Shown: positions 27,814 through 36,509 of the stretch, one piece after another
How positions within the stretch are numbered: position 1 is the first letter of the stretch
Layout: the number at the start of each line of letters is the position of its first letter
Source of the DNA: a bacterium
GTDB lineage: Bacteria; Electryoneota; B3-LCP
Direction: 5' to 3'
DNA: 64,000 nt
Assembly: GCA_026394195.1 (NCBI GenBank)
Contig: JAPKYS010000069.1
Location: forward strand, 1-64,000
Made by a program: the position numbers and the translations under genes
Notes under the pieces: model-generated
Databases searched by the model: none
What the model saw: the letters and a program-made list of their open reading frames with translations, nothing else
What the model was told of the DNA's origin: nothing

Positions 27814-28623
27814 ATGACCGACTTCACCCACACCACCCTCGGCGCCACCGGCATGGAGGTCCAACGACTGGGCTTATCCGCCTCATATCGCCCCGGCAAA
27901 AAGACCATTCACCGAGCTTTGGACGAAGGGATAAACTACTTCTTCTGCTACGGGTTCGACACCCACATGACCAAAACCTTGCGCGACCTTTCTCCCAGCC
28001 AGCGCGAGAAAATCGTCATCGCCACCGGAGCCTACAATCTGATTTACTGGCATCCCGACCTGCGAAAAACTCTGGAAAAGCGGCTGCGCCAGTTGAAGAC
28101 GGACTATATCGACGTTTTCATGTTTCTGGGCGTGTTGAAACCGAAGGAGTTCACGCCGCACGTGCAGGAGATGCTGCAACGCTTCAAGGAAGAGGGCAAG
28201 GTGCGCAGCATCGGGCTTTCCTGTCATGATCGCAAGTTCGCCGGTCAATTGATGGCTGACGGCAAGATTGACGTCGGCATGATTCGGTACAACGCGGCTC
28301 ACCGCGGAGCCGAAGAGGATATTTTTCCGCATCGAGAAGCTCATCATTCCGGCATCGTCAGCTACACCGCCACCCGCTGGGGCTATCTGCTCAGGCGTCC
28401 CAAACATTACCCTAAAACCGAACCGATCCCCAACGCCGGTCAGTGCTACCGCTTCGTGCTGTCCAATCCCAACGTGGACGTCGTTCTGACGGCGCCGCGA
28501 AATCTCAAGCAGCTCAATGAGAATCTCATTGCTCTTCAGCAGGGTCCCCTGGCATCCGAAGAGGTGAACTTCATGCAGAAATTCGGAGATATCGTCAGGC
28601 ATACGAAGAAGTGGTTTATGTAG
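27814..28623 (+). CDS. Aldo/keto reductase-family protein
   Basis: 269 residues, an (alpha/beta)8 barrel like NADPH-dependent oxidoreductases. TTLGATGMEVQRLGLS opens it, then ALDEGINYFFCYG carries the likely catalytic Tyr, DYIDVFMFLGV the barrel strand, GKVRSIGLSCHD and VGMIRYN follow. The usual Asp of the catalytic tetrad (D..YG) reads FFCYG here, so activity is uncertain. Shorter than the ~320-residue norm, without the Fe-S tail. It stands next to the four-helix cassette, whose left array starts four bases after its stop. Confidence 0.75.
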   Translation: MTDFTHTTLGATGMEVQRLGLSASYRPGKKTIHRALDEGINYFFCYGFDTHMTKTLRDLSPSQREKIVIATGAYNLIYWHPDLRKTLEKRLRQLKTDYIDVFMFLGVLKPKEFTPHVQEMLQRFKEEGKVRSIGLSCHDRKFAGQLMADGKIDVGMIRYNAAHRGAEEDIFPHREAHHSGIVSYTATRWGYLLRRPKHYPKTEPIPNAGQCYRFVLSNPNVDVVLTAPRNLKQLNENLIALQQGPLASEEVNFMQKFGDIVRHTKKWFM

Positions 28624-28626
28624 GAG

Positions 28627-28654
28627 GGTCGTTGGTCGTTAGTCGATGGTCGTT
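28627..28654. repeat. Left heptamer array, GGTCGTT x4
   Basis: GGTCGTT, GGTCGTT, AGTCGAT, GGTCGTT. It is the inverted complement of the right array at 29087-29142 and flanks the four-helix-bundle gene. Confidence 0.9.
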
Positions 28655-28685
28655 GGCGGAAGAGCAATTACATTTACCCTAAGGT

Positions 28686-29063
28686 ATGACGATGATCAAT
28701 AGTTACAAAGATTTAACTATATGGAAGCAAGGAATAGAAATTGCAAAATCCATCTATCTCGTGACTGACAAATTTCCGAAACAGGAAATATATGGATTAA
28801 CGAGCCAGATTCGCCGAGCGGCTATTTCAATCCCAGCTAATATTGCCGAGGGATTTTGTCGCCTGCATCGAAGAGAATATGTGCAGTTTTTAGGCATCAG
28901 TCTAGGATCTAACGCCGAATTGATAACCCTTATTATTATCGCCAATGAACTTCATTACCTTGATAATGATCAATTTGAGCAATTAATTGATAAGCTTGAA
29001 ATCGAAAGCAAACAGATCAGATCACTGATCACAAAAATTCAGAATTCGCCAGATGCATCCTGA
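28686..29063 (+). CDS. Four-helix-bundle protein (S23/IVS-like, TIGR02436 family)
   Basis: 125 residues, all helical. Family marks: YKDLTIWKQGIEIA, FPKQEIYGLTSQIRRAA, ISIPANIAEG and FLGISLGSNAEL. Relatives occur inside 23S rRNA intervening sequences and as accessory (Avd-like) proteins of diversity-generating retroelements; no such context is present here. The function is unknown. AAGG precedes ATGs at 28686 and 28692. Flanked by inverted heptamer arrays, so it may be a small mobile cassette. Confidence 0.88.
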   Translation: MTMINSYKDLTIWKQGIEIAKSIYLVTDKFPKQEIYGLTSQIRRAAISIPANIAEGFCRLHRREYVQFLGISLGSNAELITLIIIANELHYLDNDQFEQLIDKLEIESKQIRSLITKIQNSPDAS

Positions 29064-29086
29064 CTCCTTTTCCGACAGGTCGTAAT

Positions 29087-29142
29087 CCAACGACCAACGA
29101 CCAACGACCAACGACCAACGACCAACGACCAACGACCAACGA
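29087..29142. repeat. Right heptamer array, CCAACGA x8
   Basis: Eight exact tandem copies of CCAACGA (AACGACC in another phase), ending two bases before the ATG of the dCMP deaminase gene. Together with 28627-28654 it brackets the four-helix gene in inverted orientation. Confidence 0.95.
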
Positions 29143-29144
29143 CT

Positions 29145-29618
29145 ATGTTAAGACCCTCCTGGGACACCTATTTTATGCAAATCACGCACCTGGTCGCAAC
29201 CCGGGGAACCTGCCTGCGACGCAAGGTGGGAGCCGTTCTGGTGCGTGATAGGCAGATCCTGACCACCGGCTACAACGGGCCTCCGCGCGGCGTCCCGCAC
29301 TGCGACGAATTGGGCGGCTGTCTGCGGGATAAACTGAACGTTCCGTCCGGCGAGCGCCATGAAATTTCCCGCGCCGTCCACGCCGAACAGAACGCCATCA
29401 TTCAGGCGGCGGTGCACGGCATCTCCATCAAGGGAGCAACCCTGTACGCCACCAATCAACCCTGTTCGCTCTGCACCAAGATGCTGATCAATGCCGGCGT
29501 ACTGGAATTCGTGATAGCAGACGGCTATCCGGACGATCTGGCGCTGCAGATCATGGAACAGGCAGGCGTCCTGCTGCGCCGAATCGACGTTAAAGCGGAA
29601 GGGATAAGCCAGCCATGA
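29145..29618 (+). CDS. dCMP/cytidine-type deaminase (ComE-like)
   Basis: Zinc-dependent deaminase, 157 residues, likely dCMP to dUMP for dTTP synthesis. Zinc ligands and the proton shuttle: H79-A-E81 and PCSLC (106-110; C107, C110). The extra Cys/His (H52, C53) of dCMP deaminases is also present. The ATG has no Shine-Dalgarno because the heptamer array ends two bases before it; an in-frame ATG at 29175 is a weaker option. It overlaps nrdR by four bases (ATGA), so the two are coupled. Confidence 0.88.
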   Translation: MLRPSWDTYFMQITHLVATRGTCLRRKVGAVLVRDRQILTTGYNGPPRGVPHCDELGGCLRDKLNVPSGERHEISRAVHAEQNAIIQAAVHGISIKGATLYATNQPCSLCTKMLINAGVLEFVIADGYPDDLALQIMEQAGVLLRRIDVKAEGISQP

Positions 29619-30067
29619 GATGCCCTCGCTGTGAACACCTGGGGTCTCGCGTCCTCGACAGCAGACCCTTGCAGAACAGCAAAACGATCCGCCGCAGACG
29701 GGAGTGCGAGAGTTGCGGCGACCGTTTTACCACCTATGAGCGCGTCGAAGAACGGCTGCCCTTCGTCATCAAGGCAGACGGCCGCCGCGAACAGTTCGAC
29801 CGCCTGAAACTGGTGCAGGGCTTGCAGCGAGCCTGCGCCAAGCTACCCATCCCCCGCCTGCGCTTAGAAGAGATCTGCGACGACATCGAAGCCGCCATAT
29901 CCGACCTGGGCGTCGAAGAGGTGACCAGCCGCCAGATCGGCGAGAGCGTCATGGATCGGTTGCGCAGGCTGCATCCGGTAGCCTACGTGCGCTTCGCCAG
30001 CGTCTACCGCCGCTTCGAAGACGCCGGGCAATTCCGGGAAGAGCTGGAAAAGTTGGGAAGGGGATGA
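29615..30067 (+). CDS. nrdR: Transcriptional repressor NrdR
   Basis: 150 residues, full length. The N-terminal zinc ribbon has CPRC (3-6) and CESC (31-34); the ATP-cone covers about 49-139 ([17 protein letters not shown]). Known NrdR represses ribonucleotide reductase genes in response to dATP/ATP. Here it is coupled to the deaminase gene, so both affect dNTP supply. No ribonucleotide reductase gene or clear NrdR box in the window. Confidence 0.95.
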   Translation: MRCPRCEHLGSRVLDSRPLQNSKTIRRRRECESCGDRFTTYERVEERLPFVIKADGRREQFDRLKLVQGLQRACAKLPIPRLRLEEICDDIEAAISDLGVEEVTSRQIGESVMDRLRRLHPVAYVRFASVYRRFEDAGQFREELEKLGRG

Positions 30068-30116
30068 ACGCCCGAATCGGTTTTTCAGCTCCATTATCCT
30101 TAATTCAGAGTCAACC

Positions 30117-32198
30117 ATGAGATTTCTGCTGATCTTGCTGTTCTTTCCCACTCTGCTGCAAGCACAGCAATTCCAATTCCATCAAGAGCTGGATAGCATA
30201 CCGGTTTGGGATGGGGATTATCAGATGCCCACTCCCTGGTTAGGGGGCGAATCCCGGTGTAATGTCGATTTTTGTGATATAGATGGCGATTCCGATTTTG
30301 ATCTATTTTTAGGAAGTCAGACTGGAGACGTCTTTCTCTGGAAAAACATCGGTAGTTCCTACTCCTGTGAATGGAACTTGGAGAGTACAAGTTTTCAATC
30401 GATTGCTTGTGCTGGATTTGCCCGACCGGAATTCTGGGATATGGATAGTGACGGCGATCAGGATTTATTCTTAGCAAATTGGCTGCATCCATTAATAGCT
30501 GTTTATAAAAATATTGGCGACGTTTCATCACCTCTTTTTGAATTCGTTGAGGATACGCTGAAAGATATTTCCAATGACAGAATTTATTGTCAGAGAGCCG
30601 CTCTGGCTGATTTGGATCAGGATGGGGATCAAGACCTTCTGTGCGGTGAATATGGAGGATTCCTTTATTACTACGAAAATTTAGGCGATTCTGCTCAATT
30701 TCTCTATTCTCATATCGGGGGGAATTTTCTTGATATTGATGTTGGTGAGTCTGCCTCACCCACCTTCTGCGACATTGATTCCGACGGCGACTACGACCTT
30801 TTCATCGGCAACAAGTACGGCAAGATCTACTTTTACCGCAACGACGGCACAGCGCAGCAGTACGATTTCACTTTGGTGTCCAACAATTGGTTTAGCATAG
30901 ACGTGGGAGACTACGCTTCGCCGGAATTCTGCGATATCGACGGCGACGGAGATTATGACCTCTTTATCGGCAAGGATAACGATCTGACCTACGACATTCC
31001 CGGCGCGATGCAGTACTGGGAAAATATCGGCACGCCGCAAGTTTGCAATTTCATTCTGAGGAATCAGAACTATTTGACGTTTGATGCGGGGAACTCCTGT
31101 GAACCCGATCTCTGCGATATCGATCTGGACGGTGACCTCGACCTTTTTTTCCTGACGAATTCTCAGTTGGGATGGATGGAAAACATCGGAACGAATCAAA
31201 ATCCGGAATTTACTATCCGAACGTTCGATCTGCTGGAGCTTCCACCCGGATCATGTGATTTGGGTGATCTAAACGGCGATCAGTACCCGGATTTGGTCAC
31301 CGTGGATGGTTGGGGAGGCGCAATTACCTTGTGGGTCAACCGAGTGACGCCGCAGAATCCGACATTTGTCCAATCCAGCACGATTGACACGGATGGCTTA
31401 TTGGGTGAAGTGTCATTGGGCGATCTGGATGCAGATGGCGATCTGGATTTAATAGTCGGTGGATGGAATAGCAGTGGGTACCATTTGCTTTATTACCAAA
31501 ATCAAGGAACATCCTTCAATCCGAATTTCATCCAGGTGGCACAAACACTGCCTGGAGTCAATTATAACTACCTAATGCCGAGTTCCCTTGTGGATCTGGA
31601 TATGGACGGGGACTTGGACTTGTTGTTGATAGAGAATTTTCAAGAGATCATCTATTACTACGAAAATATCGGCTCTCCACAAGCCATGTATTTTTCTTTA
31701 AATACCACGAATCTTCTGAACCAACAAACGATTGATGCGACATTCGTTAATGCTGCGGATATTGATTTTGACGGGGATATGGACCTCTTTGTAGGATATT
31801 ATATCGGCGGAATACAATTCTTCCGTAACGTCACCGGCGACAGCGTAGGAGTTAAACCCAGCTACAAACCACCCATCCCCGTAAAACCCACCCTCTCCCT
31901 CTTCCCCAATCCTTCCAACGCCGGAACGGTGGTGCGGTTCACGCTGCCGGGAGCGGGGCTGGTGCGGGTGGAATTGTTCGATGTAGAAGGGCGGAATGTA
32001 GGGGCGCACTGCGTGCGCCCGGTTGGGGAGGCAGGTGGTTTTCAGGGCGCACGCAGTGCGCCCCTACAAGAGACCTGGTTCCCCGCCGGGACCCACGACC
32101 TGCGCCTCGATGCATCGGATCTGCCCTCGGGGGTGTATCTGATCCGCTTAGATGCCGGTCAGCAGCGCATTACGCAGAAGATGGTGGTGGTGAAATAG
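30117..32198 (+). CDS. Secreted FG-GAP/VCBS-repeat protein with T9SS-type sorting domain
   Basis: 693 residues: signal peptide (ending LLQAQQ), about nine FG-GAP/VCBS blades with DxDxDGDxDLF calcium-type loops, and a CTD (FPNPSNAG, VRVELFDVEGR, SGVYLIRL, MVVVK). The 70-bp palindromic element at 31998-32067 lies in frame in the CTD between GRN and W.PAGTH. A ~130-residue core (CDIDSDGDYDLFIGNKYGK onward) is nearly identical to the next gene. Surface adhesin or protein-binding propeller are likely. The start has only weak GAGTCA upstream. Confidence 0.8.
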   Translation: MRFLLILLFFPTLLQAQQFQFHQELDSIPVWDGDYQMPTPWLGGESRCNVDFCDIDGDSDFDLFLGSQTGDVFLWKNIGSSYSCEWNLESTSFQSIACAGFARPEFWDMDSDGDQDLFLANWLHPLIAVYKNIGDVSSPLFEFVEDTLKDISNDRIYCQRAALADLDQDGDQDLLCGEYGGFLYYYENLGDSAQFLYSHIGGNFLDIDVGESASPTFCDIDSDGDYDLFIGNKYGKIYFYRNDGTAQQYDFTLVSNNWFSIDVGDYASPEFCDIDGDGDYDLFIGKDNDLTYDIPGAMQYWENIGTPQVCNFILRNQNYLTFDAGNSCEPDLCDIDLDGDLDLFFLTNSQLGWMENIGTNQNPEFTIRTFDLLELPPGSCDLGDLNGDQYPDLVTVDGWGGAITLWVNRVTPQNPTFVQSSTIDTDGLLGEVSLGDLDADGDLDLIVGGWNSSGYHLLYYQNQGTSFNPNFIQVAQTLPGVNYNYLMPSSLVDLDMDGDLDLLLIENFQEIIYYYENIGSPQAMYFSLNTTNLLNQQTIDATFVNAADIDFDGDMDLFVGYYIGGIQFFRNVTGDSVGVKPSYKPPIPVKPTLSLFPNPSNAGTVVRFTLPGAGLVRVELFDVEGRNVGAHCVRPVGEAGGFQGARSAPLQETWFPAGTHDLRLDASDLPSGVYLIRLDAGQQRITQKMVVVK
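31998..32067. repeat. Composite family A element inside coding sequence
   Basis: 23-bp perfect terminal inverted repeats beginning GTAGGGGCGCACTGC and ending GCGCCCCTAC, with a 24-base spacer. Each arm is itself a hairpin (GGGCGCAC/GTGCGCCC). It is in frame in the CTD of the FG-GAP protein, where it encodes VGAHCVRP to SAPLQ. It holds the same CTD position as the 28-bp palindromes at 4765 and 9716. Confidence 0.92.
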
Positions 32199-32333
32199 AA
32201 TGCCGGTTGGCCGAAAGTCCGGTTTAATTCCGCAAATCTGTCATCCGGAATGTACTTCTACCGAATTACCGCGGAAGGCTTGGAACGCCAGGGCAAATTC
32301 AGCAGCGCCGGTAAGATGGTAGTTTTGAAATAG
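32199..32333 (+). pseudogene. Orphan C-terminal sorting-domain fragment
   Basis: Directly after the stop of the FG-GAP gene, an open frame reads NAGWPKVRFNSANLSSGMYFYRI and ends GKMVVLK then TAG. This is the last third of a CTD from another protein, with no start codon or upstream body. It points to a deletion or cassette exchange at the 3' end of the gene. Confidence 0.7.
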
Positions 32334-32399
32334 CAAAACGAATATACCAGGGGCAGGTTTAAAAGCCTGCCCCCAAATAAATAATCCGAGAGTCAGACC

Positions 32400-34436
32400 A
32401 TGAGATTATCGCTGCTTGTATTACTAATCCCCGCTCTCGCCTTTGCGCAGGAATTTCAGTTTCACCAAGAGCTGGATAGCATACCGGTTTGGGATGGCGA
32501 ATACCAGATGCCTGCACCATGGACGGGGGGATATTGGCGTTCTTCACCCACATTGGCAGATTTTAACGGCGATGGGCTACTTGATATCGTCACTGGTGGA
32601 GCGGGCACCAAATTGCAGAGCTTCACTAATATTGGAACAAATAATTACCCATTATTCATTCTGGATAGTCCTCAGTTTGGGGATATAAATTGCGCATCAC
32701 TGCTTGGGGATCTCAACCCGGTATTCTGTAACATCGATGCCGACGGTGACCAGGATCTTCTCATCGGAACGGCTGGAGGTATCATCCAGTTTTATGAGAA
32801 TATCGGAAGTTCAACTCAGCCTTCATTTATTCTTGCTGCGGATACCCTTAGAGACGAAAATGGAGTGTTGGTTTGGTGTCAACACCCGGCATGTATAGAT
32901 ATTGATAACGACGGTGATTTGGACCTTCTTTGTGGAAGATATACAGGGACGATTGGCTACTATTTAAATGTTGGCAATGCACAACAATATAGTTTTCACC
33001 TTGTAACGGATCAGTTTGAGGGAATTAATTTTGGTTATCAGAATGATGCAGATCCGACTTTCTGCGACATTGATTCCGACGGCGATTACGACCTTTTCAT
33101 CGGCAACAAGTACGGCAAGATCTACTTTTACCGCAATGACGGCACTCCGCAGCAATACGATTTCACTTTAGTGTCCAATAATTGGTTTGGTATAGACGTG
33201 GGGGACTATGCCTCGCCGGAGTTCTGCGACATCGATGGCGACGGCGATTACGATCTTTTCATCGGTAAAGACAACGACCTGACCTACGACATTCCCGGCG
33301 CGATGCAATACTGGGAAAACACTGGCACGCCTCAAGTCTGCAATTTCGTCCTGCGGAACCAGAACTACTTGACATTCGATGCAGGTTGTTCGTGTGAACC
33401 CGATCTCTGTGATATTGATCTGGACGGCGACCTCGACCTCTTTTTCCTGACGAATTCTCAGTTGGGATGGATGGAAAATACTGGAACGAATCAAAATCCG
33501 GAATTTACTATCCGAACGTTCGATCTGCTGGAGCTTCCACCCGGATCATGTGATTTGGGTGATCTAAACGGCGATCAGTACCCCGATCTGGTTACTGTCA
33601 ACGGTTGGGGAGGTGCAATTACCTTGTGGGTGAACCGGGTGACGCCACAGAATCCAACGTTTGTTGAATTTAGCTCAATTGACACCGATTGGATCTTGTA
33701 CGAGGTCTCTTTAGGCGATCTGGATGCGGATGGAGACCTGGATATGATTGTCGGTGGTGAACACTCTGGTGGATTCGGCTTGCTTTATTACCAAAATCAG
33801 GGGACACCATCAAGTCCGAATTTCGTTCAGGTAGCGCAATCATTACCAGGGGTAACATATAACAATACGCTAAATTCCAGCCTTGTGGACTTTAATTTAG
33901 ACGGACGAATCGATCTATTAATTGAGAACAATTGGGAAGGAGCAGTTTATTATTATGAAAATATAGGATCTCCTCAGAGTATGAACTTTAATTTGGTCAC
34001 TACAAATTTATTAGATACCAGCCTTACTCTTTTTTTGGTTGACGCGGCTGATATTGATTCAGATGGCAAGGTAGATATTTTTACGGGACACTATGAAGGC
34101 GGCATGCGCTTCTTTCGCAACGTCACCGGCGATAGCACCGCCGTTCTTCAGCCTACCAAAATGCGCCCGCGGCCTTCCCGGGCTACGCTGTCTATCGGTC
34201 CTAATCCATCCAATCCCGTAACAGCCATCAGCTATCAGCTTTCAGCAGTCAGCTTGGTAAACCTTTCGGTTTACGATATTTCGGGGAGAAGGGTAGCGCA
34301 GTTGGTCAACGGCAGGCAGAATCCCGGAGAGTACAACGTCAGTTGGAACTCAAGCGGTAAAGCGTCGGGGGTGTATCTCATCCGCTTAGATGCCGGTCAG
34401 CAGCGCATTACGCAGAAGGTGGTGGTGGTGAAATGA
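32400..34436 (+). CDS. Secreted FG-GAP/VCBS-repeat protein with T9SS-type sorting domain (paralogue)
   Basis: 678 residues with the same layout as the gene at 30117: signal peptide, the shared opening QFHQELDSIPVWDGEYQMPAPW, FG-GAP blades with DIDGDGDYDLF loops, and a CTD ending MVVVK-like VVVVK. The middle (about 220-430) is nearly identical to its neighbour while the flanking blades differ, as expected after tandem duplication and gene conversion. The CTD strand SYQLSAVSLV is encoded by five CAGCnnn heptamers (34222-34256). Confidence 0.8.
   Translation: MRLSLLVLLIPALAFAQEFQFHQELDSIPVWDGEYQMPAPWTGGYWRSSPTLADFNGDGLLDIVTGGAGTKLQSFTNIGTNNYPLFILDSPQFGDINCASLLGDLNPVFCNIDADGDQDLLIGTAGGIIQFYENIGSSTQPSFILAADTLRDENGVLVWCQHPACIDIDNDGDLDLLCGRYTGTIGYYLNVGNAQQYSFHLVTDQFEGINFGYQNDADPTFCDIDSDGDYDLFIGNKYGKIYFYRNDGTPQQYDFTLVSNNWFGIDVGDYASPEFCDIDGDGDYDLFIGKDNDLTYDIPGAMQYWENTGTPQVCNFVLRNQNYLTFDAGCSCEPDLCDIDLDGDLDLFFLTNSQLGWMENTGTNQNPEFTIRTFDLLELPPGSCDLGDLNGDQYPDLVTVNGWGGAITLWVNRVTPQNPTFVEFSSIDTDWILYEVSLGDLDADGDLDMIVGGEHSGGFGLLYYQNQGTPSSPNFVQVAQSLPGVTYNNTLNSSLVDFNLDGRIDLLIENNWEGAVYYYENIGSPQSMNFNLVTTNLLDTSLTLFLVDAADIDSDGKVDIFTGHYEGGMRFFRNVTGDSTAVLQPTKMRPRPSRATLSIGPNPSNPVTAISYQLSAVSLVNLSVYDISGRRVAQLVNGRQNPGEYNVSWNSSGKASGVYLIRLDAGQQRITQKVVVVK
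34222..34256. repeat. Coding heptamer array CAGCnnn x5
   Basis: CAGCCAT, CAGCTAT, CAGCTTT, CAGCAGT, CAGCTTG in tandem, encoding part of the CTD (AISYQLSAVSL). It resembles degenerate heptamer repeats usually met between genes. Confidence 0.8.
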
Positions 34437-34446
34437 AATTTGGAAG

Positions 34447-34519
34447 GGTAGGACAGACATTCTTGTCTGTCACCCATACTCGACGAAATAAACAGTCAGA
34501 CAGGAATGTCTGACCTACC
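34447..34519. repeat. Family B inverted repeat
   Basis: GGTAGGACAGACATTC and GAATGTCTGACCTACC bracket about 40 bases; both arms contain a smaller hairpin. The 447-base gap 34437-34883 has no gene: it holds this element, a GGGCGCAC hairpin (34532-34552), degenerate CTTTGCG/CTCTGCG heptamers (about 34628-34690), a family C palindrome (34774-34793) and the terminator at 34836. Confidence 0.85.
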
Positions 34520-34531
34520 AGGAAGTGCGTA

Positions 34532-34552
34532 AGGGCGCACGGCGTGCGCCCT
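34532..34552. repeat. Family A-like hairpin
   Basis: AGGGCGCAC, GGC, GTGCGCCCT. The core matches the arms of the composite element at 31998-32067. Confidence 0.75.
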
Positions 34553-34627
34553 GTTCTCCTGACGCGAAATAATCAGCGGAATCAGGGGAATCTGGGAAAT
34601 CAGTGGTTCAGGACTTTTTCTATGCGG

Positions 34628-34690
34628 CTTGGCGTCTTTGCGAGAGATTTTTAATGCCTTCTCTGCGTACTCTGCGCTCTCTGCGTGAAA
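34628..34690. repeat. Degenerate CTTTGCG/CTCTGCG heptamer block
   Basis: GCGTCTTTGCGAGA, then CTCTGCGTA, CTCTGCGCT, CTCTGCGTGAA. The same block occurs twice at about 58455-58510 and 58658-58710. Confidence 0.75.
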
Positions 34691-34773
34691 TTTTCCTCTT
34701 CTGCCCCATTCATGGGGCTAGTTAGATGTAGCCCCGTCTCTTCAGGGCGAGGCGGGGGTGGACTAGGTGGCAA

Positions 34774-34793
34774 CCCACAGCAGAGCTGTGGGG
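34774..34793. repeat. Family C palindrome
   Basis: CCCACAGC, AGA, GCTGTGGGG. Inverted copies of the longer form (GGTGCCCCACAGC) lie at 58339 and 58541. Confidence 0.8.
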
Positions 34794-34835
34794 CACCCAA
34801 ACAAACTTGTTCACTTGTTCACTTGGTTACAACAA

Positions 34836-34863
34836 AAAAGGCGACCCTCGCGGATCGCCTTTT
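34836..34863. terminator. Bidirectional intrinsic terminator
   Basis: AAAAGGCGA and TCGCCTTTT around a 10-base partly paired loop, 20 bases past the stop of the minus-strand peptidase gene, with A/T tracts on both sides. Confidence 0.75.
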
Positions 34864-34883
34864 GCATTTAAAGCAGAGGTTGG

Positions 34884-36407
34884 TTATTTAATCATCATCA
34901 TATCGTGGAAGGGGTCGGTTTCCTTCAGGATGACCGGTTTGGTGTCCAGCAGCGCCGTTATCCGCCCCGGCAGGTATTTCTTGTTCACAATGGTCATGAT
35001 GGTGTAATCCGCGAACCAGTTGTCGTACATGGTAAAGAACCCTTTGGTACCAACGTCATCTCCCCAACTGTTCTCCACCTTCCATTTCAACGGCTTGTTA
35101 TCGATCAGATCCACACCCACAATCGCCATGGCGTGGTTGGTGACGGTGGTCTGGTAGAGCATCAATTCGCCTTTGTCCGTGTGGGACTTGATGCCGTAGA
35201 TGTCGTCGTAATTGTACAGATTGCTGTTCATTATGCCGGATTTGGTATCCCGCTGAGGACCGACGTCGGAACCGAACCACACCGGCTCATCCGAAAGCAC
35301 CGATTGCAGCGTCGCCATCCGGAAATCGTCCATATTCACGTTCAGGAATCCCGCATCCGCTTCACCCACCATGGCGCCGCTGCGTTCCATCTTGTAGAGT
35401 TTGTTGAAATCCTTAAAGGGAACGTTCGCTAAAACCACGTAATCGTCCAGTTTGGCTTTCAGGTACTCCTCAGAAAAACTCATGGGAGTATAGGTTTTCA
35501 GCAGGCTGACCTTCTCCTTGGCCATCTCTTTCAACGCTTCGGTTTCGGTAAAGTCCTTGCCGGTTTTTCCCGAACTCAGAGCGTCCATCGCTTTGACCAG
35601 TTCAGCCATCTTTTTCTCTTCGTCCAGCTTCGATTTGTAGCGATAGGTGAATTCTGTTGGCGGGACTCCGAGATGGAAGCAGGTGATCCGGTAAATTTCC
35701 AGCAGGGCTTCGTCCTTGCGCTGCCGTAATTTCTCGACGGAAGCACCCTTGGCATCCATGGCTCTCAGATCGAAGGCGACGTCGCGCAGTTTCTCAGTCA
35801 GGATCTGATCCATCATCCCGGAGTTTTCTGTGCTCTTGGTTTCGGGCATGGCGGTCATAGGTACAGCGCCGTACTTCTTCACCAGGTAGACGAAATACTC
35901 CCACCAGCCTCCATCGCCGACCGGGTCGAGCAGGATGCGCTGAAAGTTTTCGTCGCCGGCGTCCAGCTTGCGGCGTTCGATGACGGTTTCCATGAACCGA
36001 TTCGCCTTCTCGATCTTATCCCAGAAGAACAGGTAATTCTGTGAGAATTCGAAGCTGTCGTCTCCGATCTTGTCGATCACGGCGGGGCGAAAGACGTTCA
36101 ATCCCGCGTAGAGCCAGCAGCGCCCGGAACCCTTCTGATCGGTGATGGACCCGGTTTTGATTTCATGGGAAAAATAGGGATTGTGGTCTTTCATCACCGA
36201 ATTGTTGATGGCGATGGACTTGACGTCGTTTTTAATCACGGCGTCCATCAATCTCTGAGTCTGGGCGTCAGGTTTCAGAGCATCGCGCATCTTGGCGATC
36301 ATTTCAGGTGTTATGGATCCTGGATCCGTCTTTTGATCTTTATCCGCAGCCCAGATTGCGCCCGCCAGAATGAGCAGACTCAGAGCCGCAACTGTGATGG
36401 CACGCAT
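34884..36407 (-). CDS. Exported bleomycin-hydrolase-type aminopeptidase (C1B)
   Basis: 507-residue papain-fold cysteine peptidase related to PepC/BLMH. Catalytic Cys in DQKGSGRCWLYA (C97), His in TNHAMAIVG and Asn in VENSWGDD are all present. Unlike cytosolic PepC it has a signal peptide (AALSLLILAGAIWAAD), so it probably acts in the periplasm or outside. The second of two adjacent ATGs (36407) is used because GGAGG stands four bases upstream. BLMH family members trim peptides from the N-terminus. Followed by its own terminator. Confidence 0.88.
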   Translation of the reverse strand: MRAITVAALSLLILAGAIWAADKDQKTDPGSITPEMIAKMRDALKPDAQTQRLMDAVIKNDVKSIAINNSVMKDHNPYFSHEIKTGSITDQKGSGRCWLYAGLNVFRPAVIDKIGDDSFEFSQNYLFFWDKIEKANRFMETVIERRKLDAGDENFQRILLDPVGDGGWWEYFVYLVKKYGAVPMTAMPETKSTENSGMMDQILTEKLRDVAFDLRAMDAKGASVEKLRQRKDEALLEIYRITCFHLGVPPTEFTYRYKSKLDEEKKMAELVKAMDALSSGKTGKDFTETEALKEMAKEKVSLLKTYTPMSFSEEYLKAKLDDYVVLANVPFKDFNKLYKMERSGAMVGEADAGFLNVNMDDFRMATLQSVLSDEPVWFGSDVGPQRDTKSGIMNSNLYNYDDIYGIKSHTDKGELMLYQTTVTNHAMAIVGVDLIDNKPLKWKVENSWGDDVGTKGFFTMYDNWFADYTIMTIVNKKYLPGRITALLDTKPVILKETDPFHDMMMIK

Positions 36408-36509
36408 CATTCCTCCAGTGGTTCGAAGTATGGAATTATTTTAGATTGTCTGTTATTCTATTCGATAATCTTTCCGCTGAAATTGTTGCTCGGCGAGAAA
36501 CGTTCAGCA

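Noticed and set aside
29087..29142. CRISPR-like array
   Set aside because: The repeats are 7 bp and continuous, with no spacers and no cas genes.
28627..29142. Diversity-generating retroelement or 23S intervening sequence around the four-helix gene
   Set aside because: No reverse transcriptase, template/variable repeat or rRNA sequence lies nearby.
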